Part shown: positions 8,582 through 17,243 of the stretch, in pieces
How the letters are laid out: each line of letters begins with the position of its first letter
How positions within the stretch are numbered: the first letter of the stretch is position 1
NCBI GenBank assembly: GCA_030836725.1
Contig: JAUPLV010000001.1
Location: forward strand, 1 to 55,169
Direction: 5' to 3'
DNA length: 55,169 nt
Source of the DNA: Pseudomonadota bacterium
GTDB taxonomy: Bacteria > Pseudomonadota > Gammaproteobacteria > Burkholderiales > Thiobacillaceae
Position numbers and translations under genes: made by a program
Notes under the pieces: generated by a model
What the model was told of the DNA's origin: nothing
The model's database searches: none
What the model saw: the letters and a program-made list of their open reading frames with translations, nothing else

Positions 8582-8858
8582 ACGCGCCGTTCCAGTGCGT
8601 CGATACGCGACACCCCTTATCGCCCTGCAACGGTGAGGGCCGCGCATCACCTGCTTCACAAGGCATCAGCCTGGCACGCCGGGTAGGCGCCGCCTGCCGG
8701 TGCGGGCCGGAGGGCGCGGGGCAAGCGCCCCCGTGAAGCGACAGGCGAGGTCTCCGAGACCGGCGCCATCGCCCAGTCTGATTGCTTCTCGCCACGGAAT
8801 GACCATGCGCAACCGCCCCTGATTTCTGGAATCCGGGCCGCCCCGGTAAAATCCGGGA
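8582..8858. other. Gene-free gap with consecutive GC-rich hairpins
   Basis: No protein gene is supported here. Three potential hairpins follow each other: 8674-8703 (GCAC...GTGC outer stem with a GC-rich inner stem), 8712-8730 (GGGCGC / GCGCCC) and 8749-8761 (GGTC / GACC). I do not recognise a known riboswitch or small RNA. It may be a decayed region or a structured RNA. Confidence 0.3.
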
Positions 8859-9416
8859 ATGATCGTCTATCTCCACGGCTTCAATTCCTCCCCCGCGTCC
8901 GGCAAGGCCAGACAACTCGGCGAGCACATGGCCAGCATTGGCCGCCTGGCGGAATACGTGTGCCCGGCGCTGCCCAACAGCCCGCGCGAGGCCATCGCCC
9001 GCATCGAGGCCGAACTGGCGTCGCGCGGCCCTGAATCGGTCACTCTGATCGGTAGTTCGCTGGGGGGCTTCTACGCCGTCCACCTCGCGGAAAAGCACGG
9101 CTGCAAAGCGGTGCTGGTGAATCCGGCGGTGCATGCCAACCGGCTGCTGCGCGATGCCATCGGCCCGCAGACCAACTGGCACACCGGAGAGAAGTGGGTG
9201 TTTACCGAGGCGCATCTGGACGAGCTCGATGCGCTGGACGTGGCCGCGATCAGCCGCCCCGAACGTTATCTTTTAGTGGCGCAGACCGGCGACGAAGTGC
9301 TCGATTACCGCGATGCGGTGGCCTACTATGCGGGGGCCAGGCAAATTATCGAAGAAGGCGGCGACCACGGCTTTGCCGGGTTCGAGCGCCACTACCAAAC
9401 CATTCTGGATTTCTGA
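8859..9416 (+). CDS. yqiA: YqiA-type alpha/beta-hydrolase esterase
   Basis: A 185-residue small esterase of the YqiA/UPF0227 family. It opens MIVYLHGFNSSPASGKA (oxyanion-hole HGF). The nucleophile elbow is GSSLGGFYA with the Ser in the middle, the acid comes from the AQTGDEVLDYRDA segment, and the catalytic His lies in GGDHGF near the C-terminus. The whole fold fits the usual length of about 190. YqiA hydrolyses short acyl-CoA or ester substrates in vitro; its physiological role is unclear. The stop lies six bases before the RNase II start, so the two genes are probably cotranscribed. Confidence 0.85.
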   Translation: MIVYLHGFNSSPASGKARQLGEHMASIGRLAEYVCPALPNSPREAIARIEAELASRGPESVTLIGSSLGGFYAVHLAEKHGCKAVLVNPAVHANRLLRDAIGPQTNWHTGEKWVFTEAHLDELDALDVAAISRPERYLLVAQTGDEVLDYRDAVAYYAGARQIIEEGGDHGFAGFERHYQTILDF

Positions 9417-9422
9417 TTTTTC

Positions 9423-11288
9423 ATGTACCTCATTTTTGAAGAGGACGGCCATTTCAAGGCCGGCTCCATCCTGTCCGAAACCGACGCCACGGCGCAGGTG
9501 GAAACCGCATCGGGCAAGCGCAGCAAGATCAAGACGGCGAATATCCTGCTGCGCTTCGCCGCCCCTTCCCCGACCGAGGTGATGCAGCAGGCCGAAAACC
9601 TGGCATCCGACCTCGACGCCGATTTTCTGTGGGAAGCGGCAGGCGCCGACGAGTTCGGCTTCGAGCAACTGGCGCAGGAATATTACGGCCACGCGCCGAC
9701 GCCGCCGGAGTCGGTGGCGCTGCTGCAGAAGCTGCATGCCTCGCCGATTCATTTCCACAAAAGGGGCAAGGGCCGCTACCGGCCCGCCCCGGCCGAAACG
9801 CTGGCGGCGGCCAAGGCCGGGCTGGAGAAAAAGCGGCTGGCGGCGGAACGGCAGGCGCATCTGGCCGCCGAACTGGCGGCCTTCCGCCTGCCGGAGGAAT
9901 ATGCCTCGCTGATTCCGCGCATCCTCATCGCCCCGGACAAGAACACGCTGGAATACAAGGCGCTGGAAGATGCGGCAACGGCCAGCGGTCTGTCGCAGTT
10001 AAGGCTGATCGAGCGCTGCGGCGCGATTCCGTCGACGCTCGACTTCCATCTGGCGACGTTCCTGCTGGAATACTTTCCGCGCGGCGCCGGCTTTGCCGAA
10101 GTCACCGAGCCAAGCGATCCCCCTGAACTGCCGAAGAGCACGGTGCGCGCCTTCTCGATGGACGACGAGGCGACGACCGAGATCGACGATGCGCTGTCGG
10201 TCGAGTGGCGCGACGACGGCAGCGTCCGCGTCGGCATCCACATCGCCGCGCCGGCGCTCGGCATCGCGCCGGGTTCGGAACTCGACCGCGTGGCGCGCGA
10301 GCGGCTGTCGACCGTCTACTACCCCGGCAGCAAGATCACCATGCTGCCGGAGGCGCTGATCCACCATTACACGCTGGGCGAAACCCACGATTGCCCGGCG
10401 CTGTCGCTGTACGTCGACGTGGCGCCCGACCTGCGGGTGCTCGGCACCGAAACCAGACTGGAAATGGTGCACATCGCCGACAACCTGCGCCACGAGACGC
10501 TGGAAGTGCTGTTCAACGACGACACCCTGCGCAACCCGGATGCGCCCGATTACCCGTACCGCCGGGAGCTGGAATGGCTGCGCGACTTTGCCGCGGTGCT
10601 GGAAGCCGGTCGCGGCAAGGCCGACACGGTCGACCGTGTCGACTACAACTTCAAGGTCGACGGCGAACACATCAGCATCGTGCCGCGCAAACGCGGCAGC
10701 CCGATCGACAAGGTGGTGTCCGAACTGATGATTTTCGCCAACGCGTTCTGGGGCGGCTGGCTGGCGGAAAACCGGGTTCCGGGCATCTACCGCGCGCAGT
10801 CCAACGGCAAGACGCGCATGACGACCGCGCCCGATCCGCATGTCGGCCTCGGCGTCGACCAGTATGCCTGGTCGTCGTCACCCCTGCGGCGCTACGTCGA
10901 CCTTGTCAACCAGCGCCAGCTGATCAGTCTGGTTCGGGGCAGCGAGCCTGCATATCCGCCGAGGAGCGAAGCGCTGTTTTCCGTGGTGCGCGAGTTCGAG
11001 CTCGCGTACGACGCCTACAACGAGTTCCAGCGGCGGCTGGAGCGCTACTGGATGTTGCGCTGGATGCTGCAGGAAAACGTCAGCGAAATGACCGCCAGCG
11101 TCATCCGCGAAGATCTGGTGCGCTTCGACAACCTGCCCCTGGTGACGCGCGCGCCTTCGGTGATGGGTGTTGCGCCGGGTTCGAGTGTGCGGCTGGCGAT
11201 TTCCAGAATCGATCTGCTCGACATCGGTTTCCACGCCGAACTCATTGAAATCCTGCCCCAGCCTGACATCGCCGCGGTGCTTCCGTAG
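9423..11288 (+). CDS. RNase II/VacB family 3'-5' exoribonuclease
   Basis: A 621-residue exoribonuclease. After a divergent N-terminal region (about 1-230) with a possible winged-helix or cold-shock section, the RNB catalytic domain begins at about 240. Its metal-binding cluster reads MDDEATTEIDDAL: D247, E253, D255 and D256 fill the positions of the four acidic residues of E. coli RNase II, with Glu in place of the second Asp. Further RNB hallmarks are RLSTVYYPGSKITMLPEAL and YAWSSSPLRRYVDLVNQRQL. The C-terminal S1-like part is short. It degrades single-stranded RNA from the 3' end. It is cotranscribed with yqiA and followed 30 bp later by the TonB-domain gene, a pairing seen in betaproteobacteria. 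Confidence 0.87.
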   Translation: MYLIFEEDGHFKAGSILSETDATAQVETASGKRSKIKTANILLRFAAPSPTEVMQQAENLASDLDADFLWEAAGADEFGFEQLAQEYYGHAPTPPESVALLQKLHASPIHFHKRGKGRYRPAPAETLAAAKAGLEKKRLAAERQAHLAAELAAFRLPEEYASLIPRILIAPDKNTLEYKALEDAATASGLSQLRLIERCGAIPSTLDFHLATFLLEYFPRGAGFAEVTEPSDPPELPKSTVRAFSMDDEATTEIDDALSVEWRDDGSVRVGIHIAAPALGIAPGSELDRVARERLSTVYYPGSKITMLPEALIHHYTLGETHDCPALSLYVDVAPDLRVLGTETRLEMVHIADNLRHETLEVLFNDDTLRNPDAPDYPYRRELEWLRDFAAVLEAGRGKADTVDRVDYNFKVDGEHISIVPRKRGSPIDKVVSELMIFANAFWGGWLAENRVPGIYRAQSNGKTRMTTAPDPHVGLGVDQYAWSSSPLRRYVDLVNQRQLISLVRGSEPAYPPRSEALFSVVREFELAYDAYNEFQRRLERYWMLRWMLQENVSEMTASVIREDLVRFDNLPLVTRAPSVMGVAPGSSVRLAISRIDLLDIGFHAELIEILPQPDIAAVLP

Positions 11289-11317
11289 AATAAACCCTGT
11301 CCGATTCTTTCAAGCCT

Positions 11318-12211
11318 ATGGTGTCCGCATCCCCACCCCCTACCCTCGCAGAACCCTCCAGGCAAGGCACGCGTATGGCGCTGGCCCTGCTGGCATCGGC
11401 CGCGGTGCACGGCATGGTGATGTCGACCCAGTTCGTGCAGATCAATCCGCGACTGTTCGAGGACCCCAACCTGCCGATGGAAGTGGTGCTGGTCAACGCC
11501 AAAAGCCTGGATTCGCCGCTCAACCCCGACGCGCTGGCGCAGGTGAACCTGGCGGGCGGCGGCAATACCGACGAAGACCGTCGCCTGAAAAGCCCGTTGC
11601 CTGCCAGCCATAAAACGCAGATCGGTAGCGAGGACACGGCTTCGCATTCGCGCGTGGGTGAACTGGAGAAGCGGGCGAAAGCATTGTTGAGCCAGTTGCA
11701 GCCGAACGCGAAACTGGACAGCCGGCCGCAGGAATCGGCGCCCAGCCCGATGCCGCCCGCCATCGACGCCAGCCAGTTCAACGAGCAGGCGCGCGAAATG
11801 GCGCAGCTGCAGGCGCGCATCTCGCAGGAATGGGACGAATACCAGAAACGCCCAAAACGCGCGTTTGTCGGCGCCAACGTCAAGGAATACGCGTTTGCAC
11901 GCTATGTCGAGGACTGGGTCACCAAGATCGAGCGCGTCGGCAACGTCAACTATCCCGAGGCCGCACGCCGCCAGGGCATCTACGGCAGCCTCAAGCTCAC
12001 CGTATCGATTCACTCCGATGGCCGCATCGAGACGATCGAGGTGAATCGCCCGTCCGGCTCCAAGATTCTGGATACCGCGGCGGTGAAGATCGTCGAACTC
12101 GCCGCGCCCTACGCACCTTTCCCCAGCGACATGCGCAAAAAGACGGACATTCTGTCCATCACCCGAACCTGGACCTTCACCCGCTCGGATCAACTGGTGG
12201 CGACGGAATAA
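11318..12211 (+). CDS. TonB C-terminal-domain protein
   Basis: A 297-residue envelope protein with one N-terminal membrane anchor (ALALLASAAVHGMVM, about 20-35), a long polar and charged periplasmic linker (about 60-200), and a TonB/TolA C-terminal domain carrying NYPEAARRQGIYGSLKLTVS and a VxRPSGSKILD segment. Such proteins transmit energy or link the inner membrane to outer-membrane or peptidoglycan partners. No exbB/exbD or receptor gene lies nearby, and the linker lacks the Pro-Glu/Pro-Lys repeats of true TonB. I therefore call it TonB-family rather than tonB. It ends before a strong bidirectional terminator. Confidence 0.8.
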   Translation: MVSASPPPTLAEPSRQGTRMALALLASAAVHGMVMSTQFVQINPRLFEDPNLPMEVVLVNAKSLDSPLNPDALAQVNLAGGGNTDEDRRLKSPLPASHKTQIGSEDTASHSRVGELEKRAKALLSQLQPNAKLDSRPQESAPSPMPPAIDASQFNEQAREMAQLQARISQEWDEYQKRPKRAFVGANVKEYAFARYVEDWVTKIERVGNVNYPEAARRQGIYGSLKLTVSIHSDGRIETIEVNRPSGSKILDTAAVKIVELAAPYAPFPSDMRKKTDILSITRTWTFTRSDQLVATE

Positions 12212-12353
12212 GCGAGCCCCCGCACTCTCGGCCGATCCGTTCGGAAGGAACGGGAACCTTCAAGCTGTCCACGCCCCATTGCCGCGCCCGAAATGATGCT
12301 CCCGCAGGACATGCATAACTTCATGATTCACGGGCAGCGCGCCAGCCGCTTGC

Positions 12354-12394
12354 GGCATCGAAAAAGCCGGGCATTGCCCGGCTTTTTCGATGCC
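12354..12394. terminator. Bidirectional intrinsic terminator
   Basis: Perfect 19-bp inverted repeat with a 3-base spacer. The inner stem GCCGGGC/GCCCGGC is flanked by A5 and T5 tracts, giving a GC stem plus U-run on both strands. It separates the convergent TonB-domain gene (plus) and helix-hairpin-helix gene (minus). The rest of 12212-12353 holds nothing I can identify. Confidence 0.9.
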
Positions 12395-12404
12395 TTCCCG
12401 CTGC

Positions 12405-12815
12405 TCAGTGTTCCAGCATTTTGGACAGTCCTTTAGCTTGCTCGATCCATTTGGCCACCTCGGTTTCCGTCGGCGCCTGGCGGGTCAATTTCTTTTCCCG
12501 ATTGACGGTTGCCATCGCCTGGGTGAGATTGGCCGCATTACGCGTGGCGAGTTCAGGCACGGTGTCGACCCCGCTGACTTCGAGCAACTCGGCATACTCG
12601 GAGCCGACGCCATTGATCCGGTAGAGATCGACCATGTTCGCGAACTTCAGCACACGCGCTTCGGACAGTCCGGTTTTTTCCGCCAGAACCTTGCGCTGAC
12701 CGGGTGTGAGCGCGCTTTTCAACAACGCATCCGTATCCTTCACACCGGCGGAGCGAAATTTCTCCCCCAGCACGGGACCGATTCCTTCGACATCTTCAAT
12801 TTTGTAATTTGCCAT
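12405..12815 (-). CDS. Helix-hairpin-helix DUF4332-type protein
   Basis: A 136-residue protein built from two helix-hairpin-helix units: YKIEDVEGIGPVLGEKFRSAG at the N-terminus and VDLYRINGVGSEYAELLEVSG in the middle. Both have the hydrophobic-GxG hairpin used for non-specific DNA or nucleotide-backbone contacts. The C-terminal part (REKKLTRQAPTETEVAKWIEQAK) is helical and charged. The start at 12815 has a GGAGG ribosome site; an upstream reading is unlikely. The function is unknown; related proteins of this length occur as stand-alone genes in many bacteria. The next minus-strand gene upstream is a small membrane protein 109 bp away. Confidence 0.75.
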   Translation of the reverse strand: MANYKIEDVEGIGPVLGEKFRSAGVKDTDALLKSALTPGQRKVLAEKTGLSEARVLKFANMVDLYRINGVGSEYAELLEVSGVDTVPELATRNAANLTQAMATVNREKKLTRQAPTETEVAKWIEQAKGLSKMLEH

Positions 12816-12924
12816 GCGATTGCCTCCACGTTTTGGATTGGAAATGTGTCGCGCCTGAAATCCCGCTGCACGCAACACACCATATAAGAGTGGCCGCTAC
12901 GCCGAGAAATGCAACGGCAACGCG

Positions 12925-13266
12925 CTAGACCGAAAGAACGACGAATAGTGAAACCCCCACGGCCAGCAGCGACAATGCAATGGCGGCCCCGCACAACACC
13001 GCCGTCCGCCTGAAGCGCGACTCCGCGACGGCCGCGCCCTGTTCGAGCGCGGTCACTGTTTTCTGCAACTGCTCCGCCAGATCCTTCACATGCAGCGCAT
13101 TCTGCGAAGCCGCTGTCTGCAACTCGGTTATCTGCTGCTGCAGGATGCTGGCATGGGCTGCCGCCTCGTCGCTTTTGCGCGTGGTGAAGACCGGCAATGC
13201 CGCCGAAACGATCGGACTGATAAAAGGCAGAATTGCCTTGACCGCGGGAATCAACCAGGCTGCCAT
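12925..13266 (-). CDS. Small coiled-coil membrane protein, unknown function
   Basis: A 113-residue protein that I do not recognise. Layout: a hydrophobic N-terminal helix (about 3-27, AVKAILPFISPIVSAALPVF), a polar helical stretch with heptad-like spacing (about 37-80, rich in Gln, Glu and Ala), and a C-terminal transmembrane helix (about 88-112, LCGAAIALSLLAVGVSLFVVL). A GGAGG ribosome site five bases before the ATG supports translation. The design suggests a membrane-anchored oligomer. The short distance to the helix-hairpin-helix gene allows a shared transcript but gives no functional clue. Confidence 0.6.
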   Translation of the reverse strand: MAAWLIPAVKAILPFISPIVSAALPVFTTRKSDEAAAHASILQQQITELQTAASQNALHVKDLAEQLQKTVTALEQGAAVAESRFRRTAVLCGAAIALSLLAVGVSLFVVLSV

Positions 13267-13305
13267 GAAACCTCCTTTTCCGGATGCGGCTCGATGCCGC
13301 GAGCG

Positions 13306-14742
13306 TTACTTTAGCGCAGGCTGCGACGCCCGCCTGAATAGCGCCAGCGCGAGCGGTCTTTGCACGGCGTGATCGACAATCGGCATAGGGTAATCGCGGC
13401 CGATAATGCAGCCGACACGCTGCTGCTCGGCAAGCGGCATCGTCCACGGGGCATGGATGAACCTGTCGGGAACGCCGGCCAGTTCAGGCAGGTAGCGGCG
13501 GATGAACGTTCCCTGCGCGTCGAAGCGTTCGGATTGCGTCACCGGATTGAAGATGCGGAACCACGGCTGCGCGTCGCAGCCGACCGAAGCCGCCCACTGC
13601 CAGCCGCCGCTGTTGGCCGCCAGGTCGAAGTCGAACAGCTTGTCGGCGAAATATTTTTCACCCCACCGCCAATCGACCAGCAGATCCTTGGTCAGGAACG
13701 AAGCCGCCACCATGCGCAGGCGGTTGTGCATGTAGCCGGTACTGTTCAGTTGGCGCATCGCGGCATCGACCAGCGGGTAGCCGGTGCGCGCCACGCGCCA
13801 CGCGGCAAAATGGCCCGGCGGGTTGGGCCACGGCAGCGCATCGTACTGCGCCTTGAAGGCATGACCGGCGGCGACTTCGGGGCGATACCAGAGAACCTGA
13901 TGGTAGAAATCACGCCAGATCAGCTCGGACAGCCAGGTCTGCGCGCCGCGCCCGCCCTGCTGCCAGGCCGCGGCAGCGAGCTGGCGGATCGACACCGTAC
14001 CGAAGCGCAGGTGAACCGACAGGTACGACGGCCCATTTTGTGCGGGGAAATCCCGGGTTTCCCGATAGCGGTCGATGCGCTCCAGGAAATCATCGAACAA
14101 CCGCGCCCCGCCCGACATGCCGGTTGGCAGCTTCAATTCACTCAGGTTGGTGGGCGCGAACCCCAGCTCCGACAGGTCCGGAATCGACGTCGATCGCGCT
14201 TCCAGCCGGCCGGCATGGGCCTCGACCGGATAGGCGCGCAGATGAAACGGCGTCAGCGTTTTCAGCCAGGCATTCTTGTACGGGGTGAAGACGCTGTAAG
14301 GCGTGCCCCCGACTGTGAGCACTTCCTCACGTTCGAAGATCACCGCGTCCTTGCCGTGGTGAACGGCAATGTTGTTGCGCTTCAGCACCGCCTCGACCTC
14401 GGCGTCCCGCGCCAGCGCGGCAGGGTCGTCGTCGTGGTTGAAAAAAACCGCTTCCGCCCCGGTGTCGGCTGCCAATCGCACGATTTCCTCGCGCGCGACG
14501 CCATGCCTGACCATAAGACCGCCTCCCCGTGCCTGCAAGGCCTGCTGCAGTTCGCGGACGCTGGCGTGGATGAACGCGACCCGGCGGTCAGACGGATCGG
14601 GCAACGCATCGAGTATTTCCCGGTCGAAAACGAAGGCGCACACCACCTGGCGGCTGCGCTTCAGCGCATGGTAGAGCGCGGCGTGATCGAAATCACGCAA
14701 GTCGCGGCGAAACCAGACCAGGGCACGGGCGTATTCAGTCAT
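13306..14742 (-). CDS. phrB: Class I CPD deoxyribodipyrimidine photolyase
   Basis: A 478-residue flavoprotein that uses blue light to split cyclobutane pyrimidine dimers. The N-terminal alpha/beta antenna domain starts ARALVWFRRDLRDFDHAAL. The FAD-binding helical domain contains WLSELIWRDFYHQVL, the MRQLNSTGYMHNRLRMVAASFLTKDL block and the WQWAASVGCDAQPWFRIFNP signature near the C-terminus. The length is close to the E. coli enzyme. The start at 14742 gives MTEYARALVWF; longer readings extend into unrelated sequence. It is divergent from algH across about 85 bp. Confidence 0.93.
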   Translation of the reverse strand: MTEYARALVWFRRDLRDFDHAALYHALKRSRQVVCAFVFDREILDALPDPSDRRVAFIHASVRELQQALQARGGGLMVRHGVAREEIVRLAADTGAEAVFFNHDDDPAALARDAEVEAVLKRNNIAVHHGKDAVIFEREEVLTVGGTPYSVFTPYKNAWLKTLTPFHLRAYPVEAHAGRLEARSTSIPDLSELGFAPTNLSELKLPTGMSGGARLFDDFLERIDRYRETRDFPAQNGPSYLSVHLRFGTVSIRQLAAAAWQQGGRGAQTWLSELIWRDFYHQVLWYRPEVAAGHAFKAQYDALPWPNPPGHFAAWRVARTGYPLVDAAMRQLNSTGYMHNRLRMVAASFLTKDLLVDWRWGEKYFADKLFDFDLAANSGGWQWAASVGCDAQPWFRIFNPVTQSERFDAQGTFIRRYLPELAGVPDRFIHAPWTMPLAEQQRVGCIIGRDYPMPIVDHAVQRPLALALFRRASQPALK

Positions 14743-14826
14743 GGGCAAGCTGGCCGCTATAGTGAAAACAAAGGCTGCAAAAGAAGTGTTTGCAGGATTT
14801 TGGCAGATTACAATGGGAGGGCAATC

Positions 14827-15384
14827 ATGGATACCGTCAACCTCACCCACCACTTCCTGATCGCCATGCCCGGCATGGTCGATCCCAATTTCAACGGCAC
14901 GCTGACCTACATCTGCGACCACAGCGAGCAGGGTGCGCTGGGCGTGGTCGTCAACCGGCCGATCGAGCTGGATTTGTCGACCCTGTTCGAGCAGATCGGC
15001 CTCAGCCTGCCGGATCGCCTGCACAGGCAGGCCGTTTATTTCGGCGGCCCGGTGCAGACCGAACGGGGGTTTGTGCTGCATATGCCGCCGCACGCCTTCA
15101 GTTCCACCCTCACCGTCAACGACGCGGTCAGCCTCACCACGTCGAAAGACGTGCTGGAGGCCGTCAGCCAGGGAACGGGGCCGGAGAAATTCATGGTGTC
15201 GCTGGGCTATGCGGGCTGGGCGGCCGGCCAGCTGGAAGACGAGATCAAGCAGAACGCCTGGCTGTCGGTGGCCGCCGACCCGCAGGTGATTTTCGACCTG
15301 GCTCCCGAAGACCGCCTGCCCGCCGCGATGAAGCTGCTCGGCATCGACTTCGCCAGCCTGTCAGAAGAAGCCGGGCACGCTTGA
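14827..15384 (+). CDS. algH: AlgH/YqgE (UPF0301) family protein
   Basis: A 185-residue protein of the YqgE/AlgH family, with the opening LTHHFLIAMPGMVDPNFNGTL, a central GALGVVVNRP, and YFGGPVQTERGFVLH. The molecular role is not established; the name comes from alginate regulation in Pseudomonas. A GGGAGG ribosome site precedes the ATG at 14827. It is the first gene of a tightly packed run (algH-ruvX-pyrR-pyrB-pyrC') in which successive genes overlap by a few bases, an arrangement common in beta- and gammaproteobacteria. Confidence 0.92.
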   Translation: MDTVNLTHHFLIAMPGMVDPNFNGTLTYICDHSEQGALGVVVNRPIELDLSTLFEQIGLSLPDRLHRQAVYFGGPVQTERGFVLHMPPHAFSSTLTVNDAVSLTTSKDVLEAVSQGTGPEKFMVSLGYAGWAAGQLEDEIKQNAWLSVAADPQVIFDLAPEDRLPAAMKLLGIDFASLSEEAGHA

Positions 15385-15818
15385 ACCCGGCAGACACCCA
15401 CGGCACGGTGCTGGCCTTCGATCTCGGCCTCAAGCGCACTGGCGTGGCCTCGGGCGAGTTGTCGATCGGCATCGCGCATCCGCTCATGGTCATCCAGGCC
15501 GGCTCCAACGATGAGCGGCTCGCCGCCGTCGCCAGGCTGATCGCCGAATGGCAGCCAGTGCTGCTGGTTCTGGGCCTGCCCACCCACTCCGACGGCAGCG
15601 AGCACGAAATGACACGGGTGGCCAAAAACTTCGCGCGCAAACTAGAATCACGCTTCAGCCTGCCGGTGTTTCTGGTGGACGAACGCCACACCAGCACGGC
15701 GGCCGAGTCCGAACTGCACGCGCGCGGCATCCACGGTAAAAAGAACAAGGCGCTGGCGGACGCCGTCGCAGCCCAACTGATTCTGCAAGGATTTTTTGAT
15801 GAACGCCTCATTGCCTGA
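15381..15818 (+). CDS. ruvX: RuvX/YqgF putative pre-16S rRNA nuclease
   Basis: A protein of about 145 residues with the RNase H-like fold. LAFDLGLKRTGVA carries the first catalytic Asp, LLVLGLPTHSDGSEHEMT the glycine-rich P(x)DG region, FLVDERHTSTAA the central Asp-Glu pair, and KKNKALADAVAAQLILQGF the final Asp. It is implicated in 16S rRNA 5'-end maturation and was earlier thought to be a Holliday resolvase. The likely start is TTG at 15381, overlapping the algH stop (TTGA); a GTG ten codons further in is an alternative. It overlaps pyrR by 20 bases. Confidence 0.9.
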   Translation: MNPADTHGTVLAFDLGLKRTGVASGELSIGIAHPLMVIQAGSNDERLAAVARLIAEWQPVLLVLGLPTHSDGSEHEMTRVAKNFARKLESRFSLPVFLVDERHTSTAAESELHARGIHGKKNKALADAVAAQLILQGFFDERLIA

Positions 15819-16293
15819 AGTCGACCTGCTGATCGGGCGCTTGACCGACGCCATCGCCCCAATTCTCACGCCCGACACCGTCATCGTCGGCATCCACACC
15901 GGCGGCGTGTGGGTGGCCGAGCGCCTGCACGCGGCCCTGCGCTGTCCCCAGCCGCTGGGCGTGCTCGACATCTCGTTCTATCGCGACGATTTCTCGCGCA
16001 TCGGCCTGCACCCTCAGGTGAAGCCGTCCAGCCTGCCGTTCGATCTGGAAGACCGCGCCATCATTCTGGTCGACGATGTGCTGCACACCGGCCGCACGGT
16101 TCGCGCGGCGATGAACGAGCTGTTCGACTACGGTCGTCCCGCATCGATCCGGCTGGCGGTACTGGTCGATCGCGGCGGTCACGAGTTGCCGATCCGCCCC
16201 GATTTCGCCGGCCTGACGATTACCGTGCCCGACCACCAGAACATCAATCTTTCACGGCTGGACGACGGCCACCTGACCCTCACTCTCGCATGA
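15799..16293 (+). CDS. pyrR: PyrR-type phosphoribosyltransferase (uracil PRTase / regulator)
   Basis: A 164-residue type I phosphoribosyltransferase. The PRPP loop IILVDDVLHTGRTVRAA and the upstream VIVGIHTGGVWVAERL are typical of PyrR. The closing VTVPDHQNINL region also matches PyrR rather than hypoxanthine or orotate PRTases. PyrR converts uracil and PRPP to UMP, and in Gram-positives it also binds pyr mRNA for attenuation. No obvious attenuator is seen here, and in proteobacteria the regulatory role is uncertain. The ATG at 15799 has AAGG upstream. It overlaps pyrB by four bases (ATGA), which ties it to pyrimidine synthesis. Confidence 0.92.
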   Translation: MNASLPEVDLLIGRLTDAIAPILTPDTVIVGIHTGGVWVAERLHAALRCPQPLGVLDISFYRDDFSRIGLHPQVKPSSLPFDLEDRAIILVDDVLHTGRTVRAAMNELFDYGRPASIRLAVLVDRGGHELPIRPDFAGLTITVPDHQNINLSRLDDGHLTLTLA

Positions 16294-17243
16294 ACCTACA
16301 ACTCACCGCCGATGGCCGCCTGCGCCACCTGCTCACCCTCGACGGGCTGCCGCGCGCCATCCTCACGCACATACTCGACACCGCCGAATCGTTCATGGAC
16401 GTGGGCGAACGCGAGGTGAAGAAAGTCCCGCTGCTGCGCGGAAAATCGATTTTCAACCTGTTCTTCGAGCCGTCGACGCGCACCCGCACCACCTTCGAAA
16501 TCGCCGCCAAAAGACTGTCCGCCGACGTGGTCAATTTCAACATCGCCACGTCCAGCCAGACCAAGGGCGAGGCGATCCTCGACACCGTCGACAATCTCGC
16601 CGCGATGCACGCCGACATGTTCATCGTGCGCCACTCGCAGTCGGGGGCGGCGCACTTCATCGCCCGCCACGTGGCGCCGCACATTTCGGTGGTCAACGCC
16701 GGCGACGGCCGCCACGCGCACCCGACGCAGGGTCTGCTGGACATGTTCACCATCCGCCGCTACAAGGGCGAATTCCACAACCTCACCGTCGCCATCGTCG
16801 GCGACGTCTTGCACTCGCGCGTGGCGCGCTCGCAGATCCACGCGCTCACCACGCTGGGGGTGCCGGAGGTGCGCGTGATCGGCCCGAAGACGCTGCTACC
16901 CACCGGAGTCGAGCAGATGGGCGTCAAGGTATTCCACAACATGGAAGCGGGCCTTGCCGGCTGCGACGTGGTCATCATGCTGCGCCTGCAGAACGAGCGC
17001 ATGAAGGGCGCACTGCTGCCCTCCGCGCAGGAATACTTCAAATTCTTCGGGCTGACGCCGGAAAAGCTCGCGCTGGCCAAGCCCGATGCCATCGTGATGC
17101 ACCCCGGCCCGATGAACCGCGGCGTGGAAATCGATTCCGAGGTGGCGGACGGGCCGCAGTCGGTGATCCTGCCGCAGGTGACCTACGGCATCGCGGTGCG
17201 CATGGCGGTGATGGCTTTGCTCGCGGGGACGGGGAACGCATGA
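16290..17243 (+). CDS. pyrB: Aspartate carbamoyltransferase catalytic subunit
   Basis: A 317-residue ATCase that joins carbamoyl phosphate and aspartate, the committed step of pyrimidine synthesis. The carbamoyl-phosphate motif FFEPSTRTRTTFE, the 80s-loop region SSQTKGE, GDGRHAHPTQGLLD and the C-terminal HPGPMNRGVEI are all intact. No pyrI regulatory gene is present. Instead the next gene, overlapping by four bases, encodes a non-catalytic dihydroorotase-like protein, the partner expected for the large class A ATCases known from Pseudomonas. That makes a dodecameric PyrB-PyrC' assembly likely. Confidence 0.96.
   Translation: MNLQLTADGRLRHLLTLDGLPRAILTHILDTAESFMDVGEREVKKVPLLRGKSIFNLFFEPSTRTRTTFEIAAKRLSADVVNFNIATSSQTKGEAILDTVDNLAAMHADMFIVRHSQSGAAHFIARHVAPHISVVNAGDGRHAHPTQGLLDMFTIRRYKGEFHNLTVAIVGDVLHSRVARSQIHALTTLGVPEVRVIGPKTLLPTGVEQMGVKVFHNMEAGLAGCDVVIMLRLQNERMKGALLPSAQEYFKFFGLTPEKLALAKPDAIVMHPGPMNRGVEIDSEVADGPQSVILPQVTYGIAVRMAVMALLAGTGNA

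Noticed and set aside
8582..8858. Riboswitch or known small RNA (cobalamin, c-di-GMP, SRP, RNase P, 6S)
   Set aside because: I could not match any conserved core to the sequence on either strand; only simple hairpins remain.
11045..12193. 382-residue minus-strand frame opposite the TonB-domain gene
   Set aside because: It is antisense to two well-supported genes, with composition typical of GC-rich shadow frames and no recognisable motif.
13360..15384. Long plus-strand frame opposite the photolyase that runs into algH in frame
   Set aside because: The first 480 residues are a shadow of the photolyase in GC-rich DNA, and the algH start at 14827 has its own ribosome site. The fused reading has no family resemblance.
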